From: Rhodospirillaceae bacterium
Lineage (GTDB): Bacteria; Pseudomonadota; Alphaproteobacteria; SP197
Assembly (NCBI GenBank): GCA_018700655.1
Contig: JABIUG010000529.1
Span: 1 to 10,819, forward strand
Length of the DNA: 10,819 nucleotides
Direction: 5' to 3'
Below are positions 1 through 6,501 of this stretch, piece by piece. Each line of letters begins with the position of its first letter. Positions within the stretch are counted from its first letter, which is position 1. The notes below the pieces were generated by a model that ran no database searches, was not told the DNA's origin, and worked only from the letters and a program-made list of their open reading frames with translations. The translations under genes were made by a program, and so were the position numbers.

Positions 1-854
1 CCACCCACCAGACCCGCCATGTCAGCAAAGAAACCAAGCAACGGCATGACCATAACCAGCGCAATGGTGCGGGGCAGGACGAGCAGTTCGATCGGGTTGA
101 TGCCGAGCGCTCGCATGGCGTCGACTTCCTCGTTGACCTTCATCGTGCCGATCTGAGCCGCAAAGGCGCTGCCCGAGCGACCGGCGATGATGATCGCGGT
201 CATCAGAATGCCGGTCTCGCGCAGGAACGAGATGCCGAGCAGATTGACCGTGAAGATTTCGGCCCCGAACCGGCGCAATTGGTCGGCGCCCTGGAAGGTC
301 AGCACGACACCAACCAGAAAGGTCAGAAGGCCGACGATCGGCAGCGCGTTGATGCCGACCTGTTCCATGTGATTGATGATCGAGACGAACTTCAGGCGGC
401 GCGGCCGCATCAATGCGCCGGCCATCGTGATGCTGAGTTCACCGAAGAACGAGAGCATGTCGCACATTTCACACCAGACCTGATAGGCCTGATAGCCGGT
501 CCGGTCGGCCATCCGTTGGAGCGGACGGAATTTGCGCAGTTCCATCGGTGGCTGTTCTTCACATTCCACGATGTGGTGGAACAGACCCTTGTGGTTGTCA
601 CCCAGGTGCGAAAACGAAACCTCGAGCCCTTCGCTGCGCAGCCGTTCACGCAAACGGAACAGGACCCATGCGCCGGCAGTATCGAGCAGTTCGACGGCAT
701 CAAGGTCGATATCGACGGGTTTCTGGGCGTCGGGTTTCAGCGCCCGTACCTTGGAATCGAGCGCTGAGACGGTCGCGAGGGTCCAGGAACCCCGCGCCAC
801 AACGATCGAACGACCGTCGCCTGCCGTCATATCTATGCTGGCTGTTTCAGCCAT
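1..854 (-). CDS. STAS-MlaE fusion ABC transporter permease (partial, C-terminus off the left edge)
   Basis: Inner-membrane permease of the Mla/Mce-type ABC system, which moves phospholipids or other lipids between the inner and outer membranes together with an MlaF-type ATPase and an MCE substrate-binding protein. Reading from the ATG at 854 gives 284 codons before the window ends. Residues about 10-100 form a soluble STAS-like domain (LDTAGAW at 57-63 in the typical STAS position), and hydrophobic MlaE helices follow from about residue 125. The conserved MlaE stretches AGRSGSAFAAQIGTM and VNEEVDAMRALGI are clear. STAS-MlaE fusions are usually about 370-380 aa, so roughly 90 residues are missing. 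An in-frame stop at 864-866 lies just upstream of the start, and a GGGGTG Shine-Dalgarno-like run lies about 10 nt before the ATG. The ATPase and MCE genes are expected further left, outside the window. Identity is secure; the lipid carried is unknown. Confidence 0.93.
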   Translation of the reverse strand, partial: MAETASIDMTAGDGRSIVVARGSWTLATVSALDSKVRALKPDAQKPVDIDLDAVELLDTAGAWVLFRLRERLRSEGLEVSFSHLGDNHKGLFHHIVECEEQPPMELRKFRPLQRMADRTGYQAYQVWCEMCDMLSFFGELSITMAGALMRPRRLKFVSIINHMEQVGINALPIVGLLTFLVGVVLTFQGADQLRRFGAEIFTVNLLGISFLRETGILMTAIIIAGRSGSAFAAQIGTMKVNEEVDAMRALGINPIELLVLPRTIALVMVMPLLGFFADMAGLVG

Positions 855-908
855 ATTTGTGTTTCACCCCAGCGTCTCGCGCCGTTCCTAGCATAAACCT
901 ACCTTTGG

Positions 909-922
909 CGTACACGTGAACC
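909..922. promoter_or_regulatory. Near-palindrome GTnCACGTGnAC upstream of the mlaE-like gene
   Basis: The bases at 910-921 form a 12-bp dyad around CACGTG (913-918), with mismatches only at the third base of each arm. It lies 56 nt upstream of the minus-strand start at 854. A weak minus-strand -10-like TATGCT is at 895-890, and the dyad sits in the -35 zone (TTCACG at 920-915, spacing 19). It could be an operator or activator site for the permease gene. The core CACGTG is short and can occur by chance, so this is tentative. Confidence 0.25.
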
Positions 923-947
923 TTCCAAACAAGCTGATTGTTGAAGG
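921..947 (-). terminator. Imperfect hairpin after the FAD oxidoreductase gene
   Basis: Immediately after the minus-strand stop (949-951), the transcript can fold into CCTTC-AACAA, loop TCAGC, TTGTT-TG-GAAGG: two 5-bp stems separated by a 2-nt bulge. No U-run follows, so it is not a textbook intrinsic terminator. It may be a weak or Rho-assisted terminator or a 3'-end stabilising structure. Confidence 0.35.
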
Positions 948-948
948 C

Positions 949-2166
949 CTAGCTTTCAAACCGTTCCCGATAATGCCCGCTCACGACGTCGCTGGCTTTC
1001 TCCCGCAGCCAGCTCTCGTCGCAGGCGCGTTCGGCAAAGCGGTCTGCGGCATAAGGCTGAGGATTGAACTTTGGCTCTGCTGCTTCGGTGATGGTGTCGG
1101 CGATGACATGGCCGGCCAGCGCCGAATAAGTCACGCCGGCTGAGTTCATGGCGCTGGCAACATGGAGACCTGCGATGTTGCCGAACGGCCCCAGGAGAGG
1201 CTCGCCGTCGGGTGTGAAGGACTCCGGGCCGTTCACAAAACGCCTGATCTGCGCCTGCTCGAGGGCCGGAAAATGCTCGGCGGCACGCTCGGCATAGGGT
1301 GCTAACTTGTCCCAGTTGTCGTCCAACAGGGAAAACGAAAAATCGTCCGGTGGTGCACCGTGTTCGGCATCCAGCGTGAGCGCACCTTCATCGAAGCAAC
1401 CCAGCAGAAGGTCGCCGACTTCTTCGCGGCCATAGATCAGGTCGTTGGGCGAAACGAAGGAGGGCGTTGTGCGGTCAAGCCGCTGGTCGGTTCTGGCAAT
1501 GACATAGAAATGCTCGCAACCCCACTGCGGCAGCAACAGTCCTAGTTGGCTCAACAGCCGACGCGACCACAGGCCACAACAGATCACAACGTCGTCCACC
1601 TCGATGTCATCGTCATCGGTGCAAACCTTCTTGACCCGGCCGTTTCGGATATCGAGGCCCGTGACATTGCAGCCTTCACGGATGGTGACGCCGCGCCGCC
1701 TGGCAGCGCGGGCATAAGCTGCGGTCAGGTCGGCCGGGTTTACACGTCCCGATCTGCTGTTGAACCAGGCGCCGGCAAGGCGGTCGCCGTGGAGCAGGGG
1801 GTGGCGCTCCGCAGCGGCTTGCGGATCGAGCCATGCGTTCTCGAAGCGCATCGCATCAGCAGCGACCGCCATCGACCTGAAGCTATCGAGCGTCTTTTCA
1901 GTACGTGCAAGGAACAACCGTCCGGTCCACAGCCAGCCGGTATCCTGTTCTGATTCCCGGGCGACCTGATCGAGCGTGTCGAACAGGGTGAGAATATGGT
2001 CGCTGCCTGGAACCCAGGTGATGTTGCCGGCCGAATGCCAGGTCGTGCCCGAACCGAGCCGGTCGCGTTCAAGAAGCACGATTTCGCCGGCGTCGCGACT
2101 GGCCAGGTGCCAGGCGACACTGGTACCGGTCACACCGCCGCCGATCACTGCGATTTTTCGAACCAT
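949..2166 (-). CDS. FAD-dependent amine dehydrogenase (DAO domain, DMGDH/SARDH-like, lacks the folate-binding half)
   Basis: Flavoprotein of the D-amino-acid oxidase (DAO) fold, expected to oxidise a secondary or tertiary amine such as an N-methyl amino acid; the substrate is not readable. In the 405-aa product, residues 5-14 hold the GxGxxG dinucleotide motif (IGGGVTG) and E33 is the ribose-binding acid. SGTTWH at 39-44 matches the segment that in dimethylglycine/sarcosine dehydrogenases carries the covalent FAD-histidine, so H44 is a candidate flavinylation site. The C-terminal GPESFTPDGEPLLGP segment is the usual second FAD contact. The protein stops at HYRERFES, where the larger enzymes (about 800-850 aa) continue through FAO_M and GCV_T domains. 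The start chosen is the ATG at 2166: GAGGGAG lies 6 nt upstream of it but directly abuts the in-frame ATG at 2172. The frame stays open to 2487 without recognisable homology. Confidence 0.88.
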   Translation of the reverse strand: MVRKIAVIGGGVTGTSVAWHLASRDAGEIVLLERDRLGSGTTWHSAGNITWVPGSDHILTLFDTLDQVARESEQDTGWLWTGRLFLARTEKTLDSFRSMAVAADAMRFENAWLDPQAAAERHPLLHGDRLAGAWFNSRSGRVNPADLTAAYARAARRRGVTIREGCNVTGLDIRNGRVKKVCTDDDDIEVDDVVICCGLWSRRLLSQLGLLLPQWGCEHFYVIARTDQRLDRTTPSFVSPNDLIYGREEVGDLLLGCFDEGALTLDAEHGAPPDDFSFSLLDDNWDKLAPYAERAAEHFPALEQAQIRRFVNGPESFTPDGEPLLGPFGNIAGLHVASAMNSAGVTYSALAGHVIADTITEAAEPKFNPQPYAADRFAERACDESWLREKASDVVSGHYRERFES

Positions 2167-2292
2167 GGTCATCTCCCTCTGCTCAACAGCATCGACAAAT
2201 TTTGAGATCATGCAATCCATGGAGCCCGCGGCTCTTGCGGAGTGCACGGCGCTTGTGCAGCATCGCGCCCGACGATGTTGGAGTTGTGAAAC
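2167..2292. promoter_or_regulatory. Divergent intergenic region with a TGCAC-N7-GTGCA dyad
   Basis: This 126-bp region separates the minus-strand FAD dehydrogenase from the plus-strand DUF1636-Mo hydroxylase operon, so it should hold both promoters. It contains a perfect dyad, TGCAC (2243-2247), 7-nt spacer, GTGCA (2255-2259), a spacing typical of a dimeric regulator site. An AT-rich patch, CAAATTTTG, lies near 2204-2212. No convincing sigma-70 -35/-10 pair was found on either strand. Shine-Dalgarno sites are GGAG at 2280-2283 for the plus gene and GAGGGAG just above 2172 for the minus gene. Confidence 0.4.
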
Positions 2293-2712
2293 GTGCGGGT
2301 ACGAGGCAATCGGCGCGGGCGAGGCCAGTCGGCGACACTGCGCGTATGCGTGACGTGCCGCTGGAAGGGCCTCCAGGAGATGGAAGACGAGGCCATTCGG
2401 CCCGGCGAGCGCCTGTTTCAATTGGTCAGGGACGAAGCCGGGCCGGACCAGAAAGATCGGATCCAGGACATTGTCTGCCTGACCCATTGCATGAACGCCT
2501 GTAACGCGGTTGCCATGCAGCGTGGCAAGACGCCTTTGTTGATGACGCAGATGGCCCCAGACCGCGAAACCGCTCGCGCATTGCTGGCGATGCTTGATGC
2601 TTTTAACGATTCAGAGACAGGCATGGTCGCTGACGATCAGGTGCCCGATGAAATTCCTCTGGCCCGCCCGTTGGTGCCGCCTGGGGTATCGCGCAGTAGG
2701 GGACGTTCATGA
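2293..2712 (+). CDS. DUF1636-family cysteine-rich putative metal-binding protein
   Basis: Small cytosolic protein of the DUF1636 / COG5469 type, annotated only as 'predicted metal-binding'. Its function is not established. The 139-aa product has CVTC (C19, C22) near the N-terminus and CLTHCMNAC (C62, C66, C70) mid-protein, spacing reminiscent of thioredoxin-like 2Fe-2S proteins; which cysteines bind metal is unknown. The start is taken as GTG at 2293: an in-frame stop is at 2287-2289, GGAG lies 9 nt upstream, and the next ATG (codon 30) would remove the first CxxC. The last codons overlap the next gene as ATGA (2709-2712), which implies translational coupling to the molybdenum hydroxylase. 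The residues before about 15 are Arg/Gly-rich and less family-like. A role as electron carrier, Fe-S or cofactor-assembly factor for the coupled enzyme is inference. Confidence 0.8.
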   Translation: MRVRGNRRGRGQSATLRVCVTCRWKGLQEMEDEAIRPGERLFQLVRDEAGPDQKDRIQDIVCLTHCMNACNAVAMQRGKTPLLMTQMAPDRETARALLAMLDAFNDSETGMVADDQVPDEIPLARPLVPPGVSRSRGRS

Positions 2713-5057
2713 GTGATATCGGTCCGGGTAATCCGGTAGGGCGCAAGGAGGATCGTCGATTCCTCACGGGACAGGGCCGCTATGTCGCTGATCTCGATTC
2801 CTCCGACATGCTGCATGTCGTGTTTGTCCGTTCCGACCACGCACACGGAACCATCACGGGCACGGACCTGTCCGATGCTGGGGCCGTACCAGGTGTGGTG
2901 GCGGTTCATGACGGCGTTTCACTCAAACAACTGGGGATCGGGGACCTGCCGTGTTTCCGCAAGATCAAGGGGCGTGGCGGAGCCGAGATGGCCGACCTGC
3001 CTAGACCGCCACTGGCGGTTGGGCGTGTGCGTTATGTCGGCGAACCCGTGGCGGTCGTCGTCGCCCGCTCGCGTGAAGCTGCTGAGGAGGCCGCTGCTCT
3101 CGTGGAGGTGGAAGTCGCGCCGTTGCCTGCCGTGATCGACCTGCGCGCCGCCATGGAGGCGGATGCGCCGGTGCTGTGGGATGAACTGGGCAGCAACTGT
3201 TATTTCACCTTCGACTGGGGCGAGGAAGAAGACACGGCCGCAGCTTTCGAGCGCGCCGATCATGTCGTCACCATCGATCTGGTCAACAGCCGCCTGGTTC
3301 CCAATCCGATGGAGCCGCGTGTCTGTGTCGCAGTTCCAGATGGCGAGCGCCTGACCCTTCACGCCAGCCATCAGAAGCCGCATGACCTGTTGAAAATGAT
3401 GGCGCCGCTCATCGGGATCGATATGGCCCAGATGCGTGTCATCTCCCCGGATGTCGGGGGCGGCTTCGGCGCCAAGCTTTTCCTCTATCCTGAGGAAACC
3501 ATCACGGCGTTTCTCGCCCTGCAACTGAACCGGTCGATGCGCTGGGTCGGGGATAGAACGGATGCCATGCTGGGCGATGCCCATGGCCGTGATCATGCAA
3601 CACACGCTGAACTGGCCCTGGATGCCGAGGGCAGGTTCCTCGCGCTGAGAGCCGACGTGCTCGCTGCTCTTGGCGCTTGCGTGAGTTCGTTCGCACCTGC
3701 GATTTCCACGCAATATCATGCCCCGGCCTGTTCAGGCGTCTATCGGATCCCATCCATGGCGGTTACCGTCCGTGGTGTCTTTACCAACACAGGTCCGGTC
3801 GATGCCTACCGTGGCGCCGGACGGCCCGAAGCGGCCTATATCATTGAGCGCCTGGCGGACATGGCGGCGCTGAAACTGGGACTGGATCGTGCCGAGATCC
3901 GTCGGCGCAACATGATCAGGCCTAGGGATATGCCGTTCATCACGGCAGGGCGCCTGAAGATGGACAGCGGGGATTTCCCCCATGCGCTCGATGTCGCGCT
4001 GGAGCAGGGCGGTTATGACGGGTTTCCCGAGCGCAAGGCAGCCGCGCGGCAGAACGGGAAGCTGCGGGGGCTCGGCCTGGCGTCATGGTTCGAGCCCAGT
4101 GCCGGTGGTCGTCCGGTCAACAAGGACGGCAGCGGCGGTGATGCCGGCGGTCACGAATATGCCCGTTTGCGCGTGCATCCCGATGGCACGGCGACCCTGC
4201 AGGTCGGGACGCACAATCACGGCCAGGGTCACGAGACAACCTATGCCCAGATCGCAGCCGATCGGTTGGGCCTGCCACTCGACGCCATCGAAGTTCGCAA
4301 CGGTGATACCGACGAAGTCGCCTATGGCGAGGGTTCTTATGGTTCGCGCGGCATTCACCTGGCCGGCAATGCTGCTGCCGCCGCGACCGACAAGGTGATC
4401 GCCAAGGGCCGCCAGGTCGCTGCCGACATGCTGGAGGCCGCTGCCGATGACGTCGAATTCGTCGATGGCGGTTACCGGATCGTCGGGACCGATCGTGCGA
4501 TGACCTTCCGCGAAATCGCTGGCGCAGCACATGGCGCCGTCGCCAAACCCGGTGGCGAACTCGAACCCGGTCTCGATGAACATGCCTATTACGTCGGTCA
4601 CGGTTCGACTTTTCCCGGCGGTTGCCACCTGGCCGAAATCGAAATCGACCCGGAGACGGGCGTTCTGACGATCGAACGTTATGTCGTGGCCGACGATGTC
4701 GGTGTCGCGGTCAATCCCGTCATCGTGGAAGGGCAACTCCATGGCGGCGTTACGCAGGGGCTGGGCCAGGCGATCTTCGAGGCTCCGGTTTATGACGAGA
4801 CCGGGCAGATGCTGACCGCTTCGTTCATGGATTACGCTCTGCCGCGGGCCAATGACCTGCCGAACTTTGACATGCACATGTTCGAGACCCGGTGCACGAC
4901 CAACCCACTGGGTGTGAAAGGGGCTGGCGAGGCCGGTTGTGTGCCTGCTCCCTGTGCGATCATCAATGCCGTGGCCGACGCCCTGGGCGTTGACCATATC
5001 GACATGCCGGTCACCCCGCAGACCCTGTGGCGCGCCCTGAACAAGGCTGAGGCCTAA
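2709..5057 (+). CDS. Molybdenum hydroxylase large subunit (CoxL/XDH family, form II loop)
   Basis: Molybdopterin-binding catalytic subunit of the xanthine oxidase/aerobic CO dehydrogenase family, which hydroxylates aldehydes, N-heterocycles or other C-H substrates using water. The 782-aa length is normal for a large subunit. It opens with the family signature VGRKEDRRFLTGQGRYVADL. DVGGGFGAK at 248-256 is a Mo-cofactor motif. The active-site loop reads AYRGAGR (366-372), the form II version, rather than the AYxCSFR loop of true CoxL. KGAGEAG at 737-743 gives the catalytic base E741. These enzymes normally need a 2Fe-2S subunit (CoxS) and an FAD subunit (CoxM); neither is adjacent. Upstream is the DUF1636 gene, overlapping by 4 nt, and downstream a DMT transporter after 7 nt. 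The enzyme is probably cytoplasmic, as no signal peptide is seen. The substrate cannot be read from sequence; CO oxidation is unlikely. Confidence 0.93.
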   Translation: MSDIGPGNPVGRKEDRRFLTGQGRYVADLDSSDMLHVVFVRSDHAHGTITGTDLSDAGAVPGVVAVHDGVSLKQLGIGDLPCFRKIKGRGGAEMADLPRPPLAVGRVRYVGEPVAVVVARSREAAEEAAALVEVEVAPLPAVIDLRAAMEADAPVLWDELGSNCYFTFDWGEEEDTAAAFERADHVVTIDLVNSRLVPNPMEPRVCVAVPDGERLTLHASHQKPHDLLKMMAPLIGIDMAQMRVISPDVGGGFGAKLFLYPEETITAFLALQLNRSMRWVGDRTDAMLGDAHGRDHATHAELALDAEGRFLALRADVLAALGACVSSFAPAISTQYHAPACSGVYRIPSMAVTVRGVFTNTGPVDAYRGAGRPEAAYIIERLADMAALKLGLDRAEIRRRNMIRPRDMPFITAGRLKMDSGDFPHALDVALEQGGYDGFPERKAAARQNGKLRGLGLASWFEPSAGGRPVNKDGSGGDAGGHEYARLRVHPDGTATLQVGTHNHGQGHETTYAQIAADRLGLPLDAIEVRNGDTDEVAYGEGSYGSRGIHLAGNAAAAATDKVIAKGRQVAADMLEAAADDVEFVDGGYRIVGTDRAMTFREIAGAAHGAVAKPGGELEPGLDEHAYYVGHGSTFPGGCHLAEIEIDPETGVLTIERYVVADDVGVAVNPVIVEGQLHGGVTQGLGQAIFEAPVYDETGQMLTASFMDYALPRANDLPNFDMHMFETRCTTNPLGVKGAGEAGCVPAPCAIINAVADALGVDHIDMPVTPQTLWRALNKAEA

Positions 5058-5064
5058 AACACGA

Positions 5065-5907
5065 ATGGGACCGCTTGCCGCAGCCCTGGCCCTGACTGCC
5101 GCGGCGCTTCATGCTTCCTGGAACGCGATGGTCAAGGCCAATCCGGACCGCTTTGCCGTTCTGGCGGTGATCTCCGGCTTTGGCGTAATCGGAGGCCCGA
5201 TCCTGATCCTGATCGGCGGACATCCATCCGCTGCCGCAATCCCTTTCCTGTTTGCTTCGTTCGTCGTCCACATCGGTTACAACGCGTTTCTGCTCAGCTC
5301 CTATCGTGTCGCCGACCTCAGCCATGCCTATCCCCTGGCCCGTGGCTCCGCGCCGCTTCTGGCGACCCTGGGCGGCGTGATGCTGGCAGGCGATCAGGTG
5401 AGTTTGCTGTCGATGGTCGGCATTACGATTGTCTGCGGCGGCATTGTTTTGATCTCGATGCAGTTCAATGTCCGGGAATTGGGCTGGAGTGGCATCGGCT
5501 GGCCTCTGGCGACCGGGCTGATGATCTCGTCCTATACCGTGATCGACGGCATGGGCGTGCGGACCTCGGGCAATGCTCTGGGTTACATCGGCTGGTTGTT
5601 TCTGATTGACGGCGTGCCGTTCATGCTCTGGTGCGTCCTGCGCGAGCGGCGAGTCGGTGTCAGGCGGCTGGTGAACGTCTGGAAAGTCGGGCTTCTGGGC
5701 GGGTTCATGAGTATGGCCGCCTATGGTCTGGTGATCTTTGCCATGAGCTTTGCCGCGATCGGACCTGTCGCGGCGCTGCGCGAAACCGGTGTCATCCTGG
5801 CCGCCGTAATTGGGGCCTTTGTCCTTCACGAGCCCTTTGGTGGCCGCCGCATCATGTTGGCTGTCATCGTGGTGGCCGGATCCGCGCTGCTCTACCTCGG
5901 CCGCTGA
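5065..5907 (+). CDS. DMT superfamily EamA-type transporter
   Basis: Inner-membrane drug/metabolite transporter with two EamA repeats (about residues 3-133 and 148-279), giving roughly ten hydrophobic helices in 280 aa, a normal length. The N-terminal AALHASWNAMVK and the repeat-end segments PLARGSAPLLATL and AALRETGVILAAVIGAFVLHEP are typical EamA features. The ATG at 5065 follows the hydroxylase stop by 7 nt, and GAGG at 5049-5052, inside the previous gene, is the likely ribosome-binding site. That spacing puts it in one operon with the DUF1636 and hydroxylase genes, so it may move the enzyme's substrate or product. EamA proteins export or import very varied small molecules, and direction cannot be told here. 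No terminator hairpin was seen after the stop. Confidence 0.9.
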   Translation: MGPLAAALALTAAALHASWNAMVKANPDRFAVLAVISGFGVIGGPILILIGGHPSAAAIPFLFASFVVHIGYNAFLLSSYRVADLSHAYPLARGSAPLLATLGGVMLAGDQVSLLSMVGITIVCGGIVLISMQFNVRELGWSGIGWPLATGLMISSYTVIDGMGVRTSGNALGYIGWLFLIDGVPFMLWCVLRERRVGVRRLVNVWKVGLLGGFMSMAAYGLVIFAMSFAAIGPVAALRETGVILAAVIGAFVLHEPFGGRRIMLAVIVVAGSALLYLGR

Positions 5908-5942
5908 CGCAATCACTCTTTCATCCGCCCTCAAACTCGCGA

Positions 5943-5996
5943 CTACCAATTCGGTAGATATGTTCCTATCATGGTGGTCAACCGCAGGGGCTGCGG
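5943..5996 (+). promoter_or_regulatory. Probable promoter/operator of the AOR operon with two 5-5-5 dyads
   Basis: The 105-nt gap before the ferredoxin gene holds two perfect inverted repeats of equal geometry: CTACC-AATTC-GGTAG (5943-5957) and CCGCA-GGGGC-TGCGG (5982-5996), centres 39 bp apart. Between them, TATCAT at 5967-5972 matches the -10 consensus in 5 of 6 bases. The -35 position falls inside the first dyad and matches poorly (3 of 6 at best), as at regulator-dependent promoters. If transcription starts near 5979, the second dyad would form a hairpin at the very 5' end of the transcript, or be a downstream operator. The regulator is unknown. Confidence 0.4.
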
Positions 5997-6012
5997 ATCA
6001 GGGAGGGAATTT

Positions 6013-6486
6013 ATGTATAAGTCGCTGAACATCGACCCCAACAAATGTACGGGTTGTCTGCAGTGTGAGCTGGCGTGTTCGCTGGACAACGAGGGGGTCT
6101 TCAACCCTTCGAAATCACGCATCAAGATCATCACCTTCGAGGCAAAGGGACGATTCGTGCCCTATACCTGCACGCAGTGTGCGGAAGCCTGGTGTCTTGA
6201 GGCCTGCCCGACCCACGCGATCACGATCGACAAGGCGACAGGCGCCAAGGTCGTGAGCGATGCTTTGTGTGTCGGCTGCAAGGTCTGCACCATCGCGTGC
6301 CCGTTCGGCACGATCAATTTCAACGCCGACACCGGCAAGGTCGTCAAATGCGACCTGTGTGAAGGTGAGCCTGAGTGCGTCGCGGCGTGCCCGACAGAAG
6401 CCATCACTTATGTCGACGCAAACTGGACCGGTCTCGACAAGATGCGCAGTTCGGCGGCCACCGCCGACGCTGCTGCACAGGCTTAA
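6013..6486 (+). CDS. Four-cluster 4Fe-4S ferredoxin-like electron-transfer subunit of AOR
   Basis: Cytoplasmic iron-sulfur protein expected to accept electrons from the AOR catalytic subunit encoded next. The 157-aa product has sixteen cysteines in four groups: CTGCLQCELAC (12-22), CTQCAEAWCLEAC (53-65), CVGCKVCTIAC (86-96) and CDLCEGEPECVAAC (113-126). This layout is the four-cubane pattern of HycB/DmsB-type proteins and of AOR-associated polyferredoxins (AorA-like). The start is the ATG at 6013, with a strong GGGAGGG site at 6001-6007; an in-frame ATG at 5971 has no such site and adds an unrelated peptide. The gene is separated from the AOR gene by 15 nt. The usual 'ACP' endings of the cysteine motifs and the non-membrane sequence argue against a membrane-anchored complex. 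The final electron acceptor is not shown. Confidence 0.93.
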   Translation: MYKSLNIDPNKCTGCLQCELACSLDNEGVFNPSKSRIKIITFEAKGRFVPYTCTQCAEAWCLEACPTHAITIDKATGAKVVSDALCVGCKVCTIACPFGTINFNADTGKVVKCDLCEGEPECVAACPTEAITYVDANWTGLDKMRSSAATADAAAQA

Positions 6487-6501
6487 GGGGAGAACAGAAC
6501 A

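Noticed and set aside
2167..2487. N-terminal extension of the FAD dehydrogenase frame to 2487 (107 extra residues)
   Set aside because: It has no homology, precedes the GxGxxG motif that should be near the N-terminus, and overlaps the DUF1636 gene antisense. The ribosome site points to the ATG at 2166.
4083..4997. Minus-strand open frame of 304 codons opposite the Mo hydroxylase
   Set aside because: It is antisense to conserved hydroxylase sequence that includes the catalytic glutamate region, and no protein family was recognised.
2709..5057. Annotation as aerobic CO dehydrogenase (coxL)
   Set aside because: The active-site loop is AYRGAGR, lacking the cysteine of true CoxL, and coxS and coxM are absent nearby.
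5011..5949. Minus-strand open frame of 312 codons opposite the DMT transporter
   Set aside because: It is rich in His, Gln, Asp and Arg with no domain, a typical shadow of a hydrophobic-protein gene.
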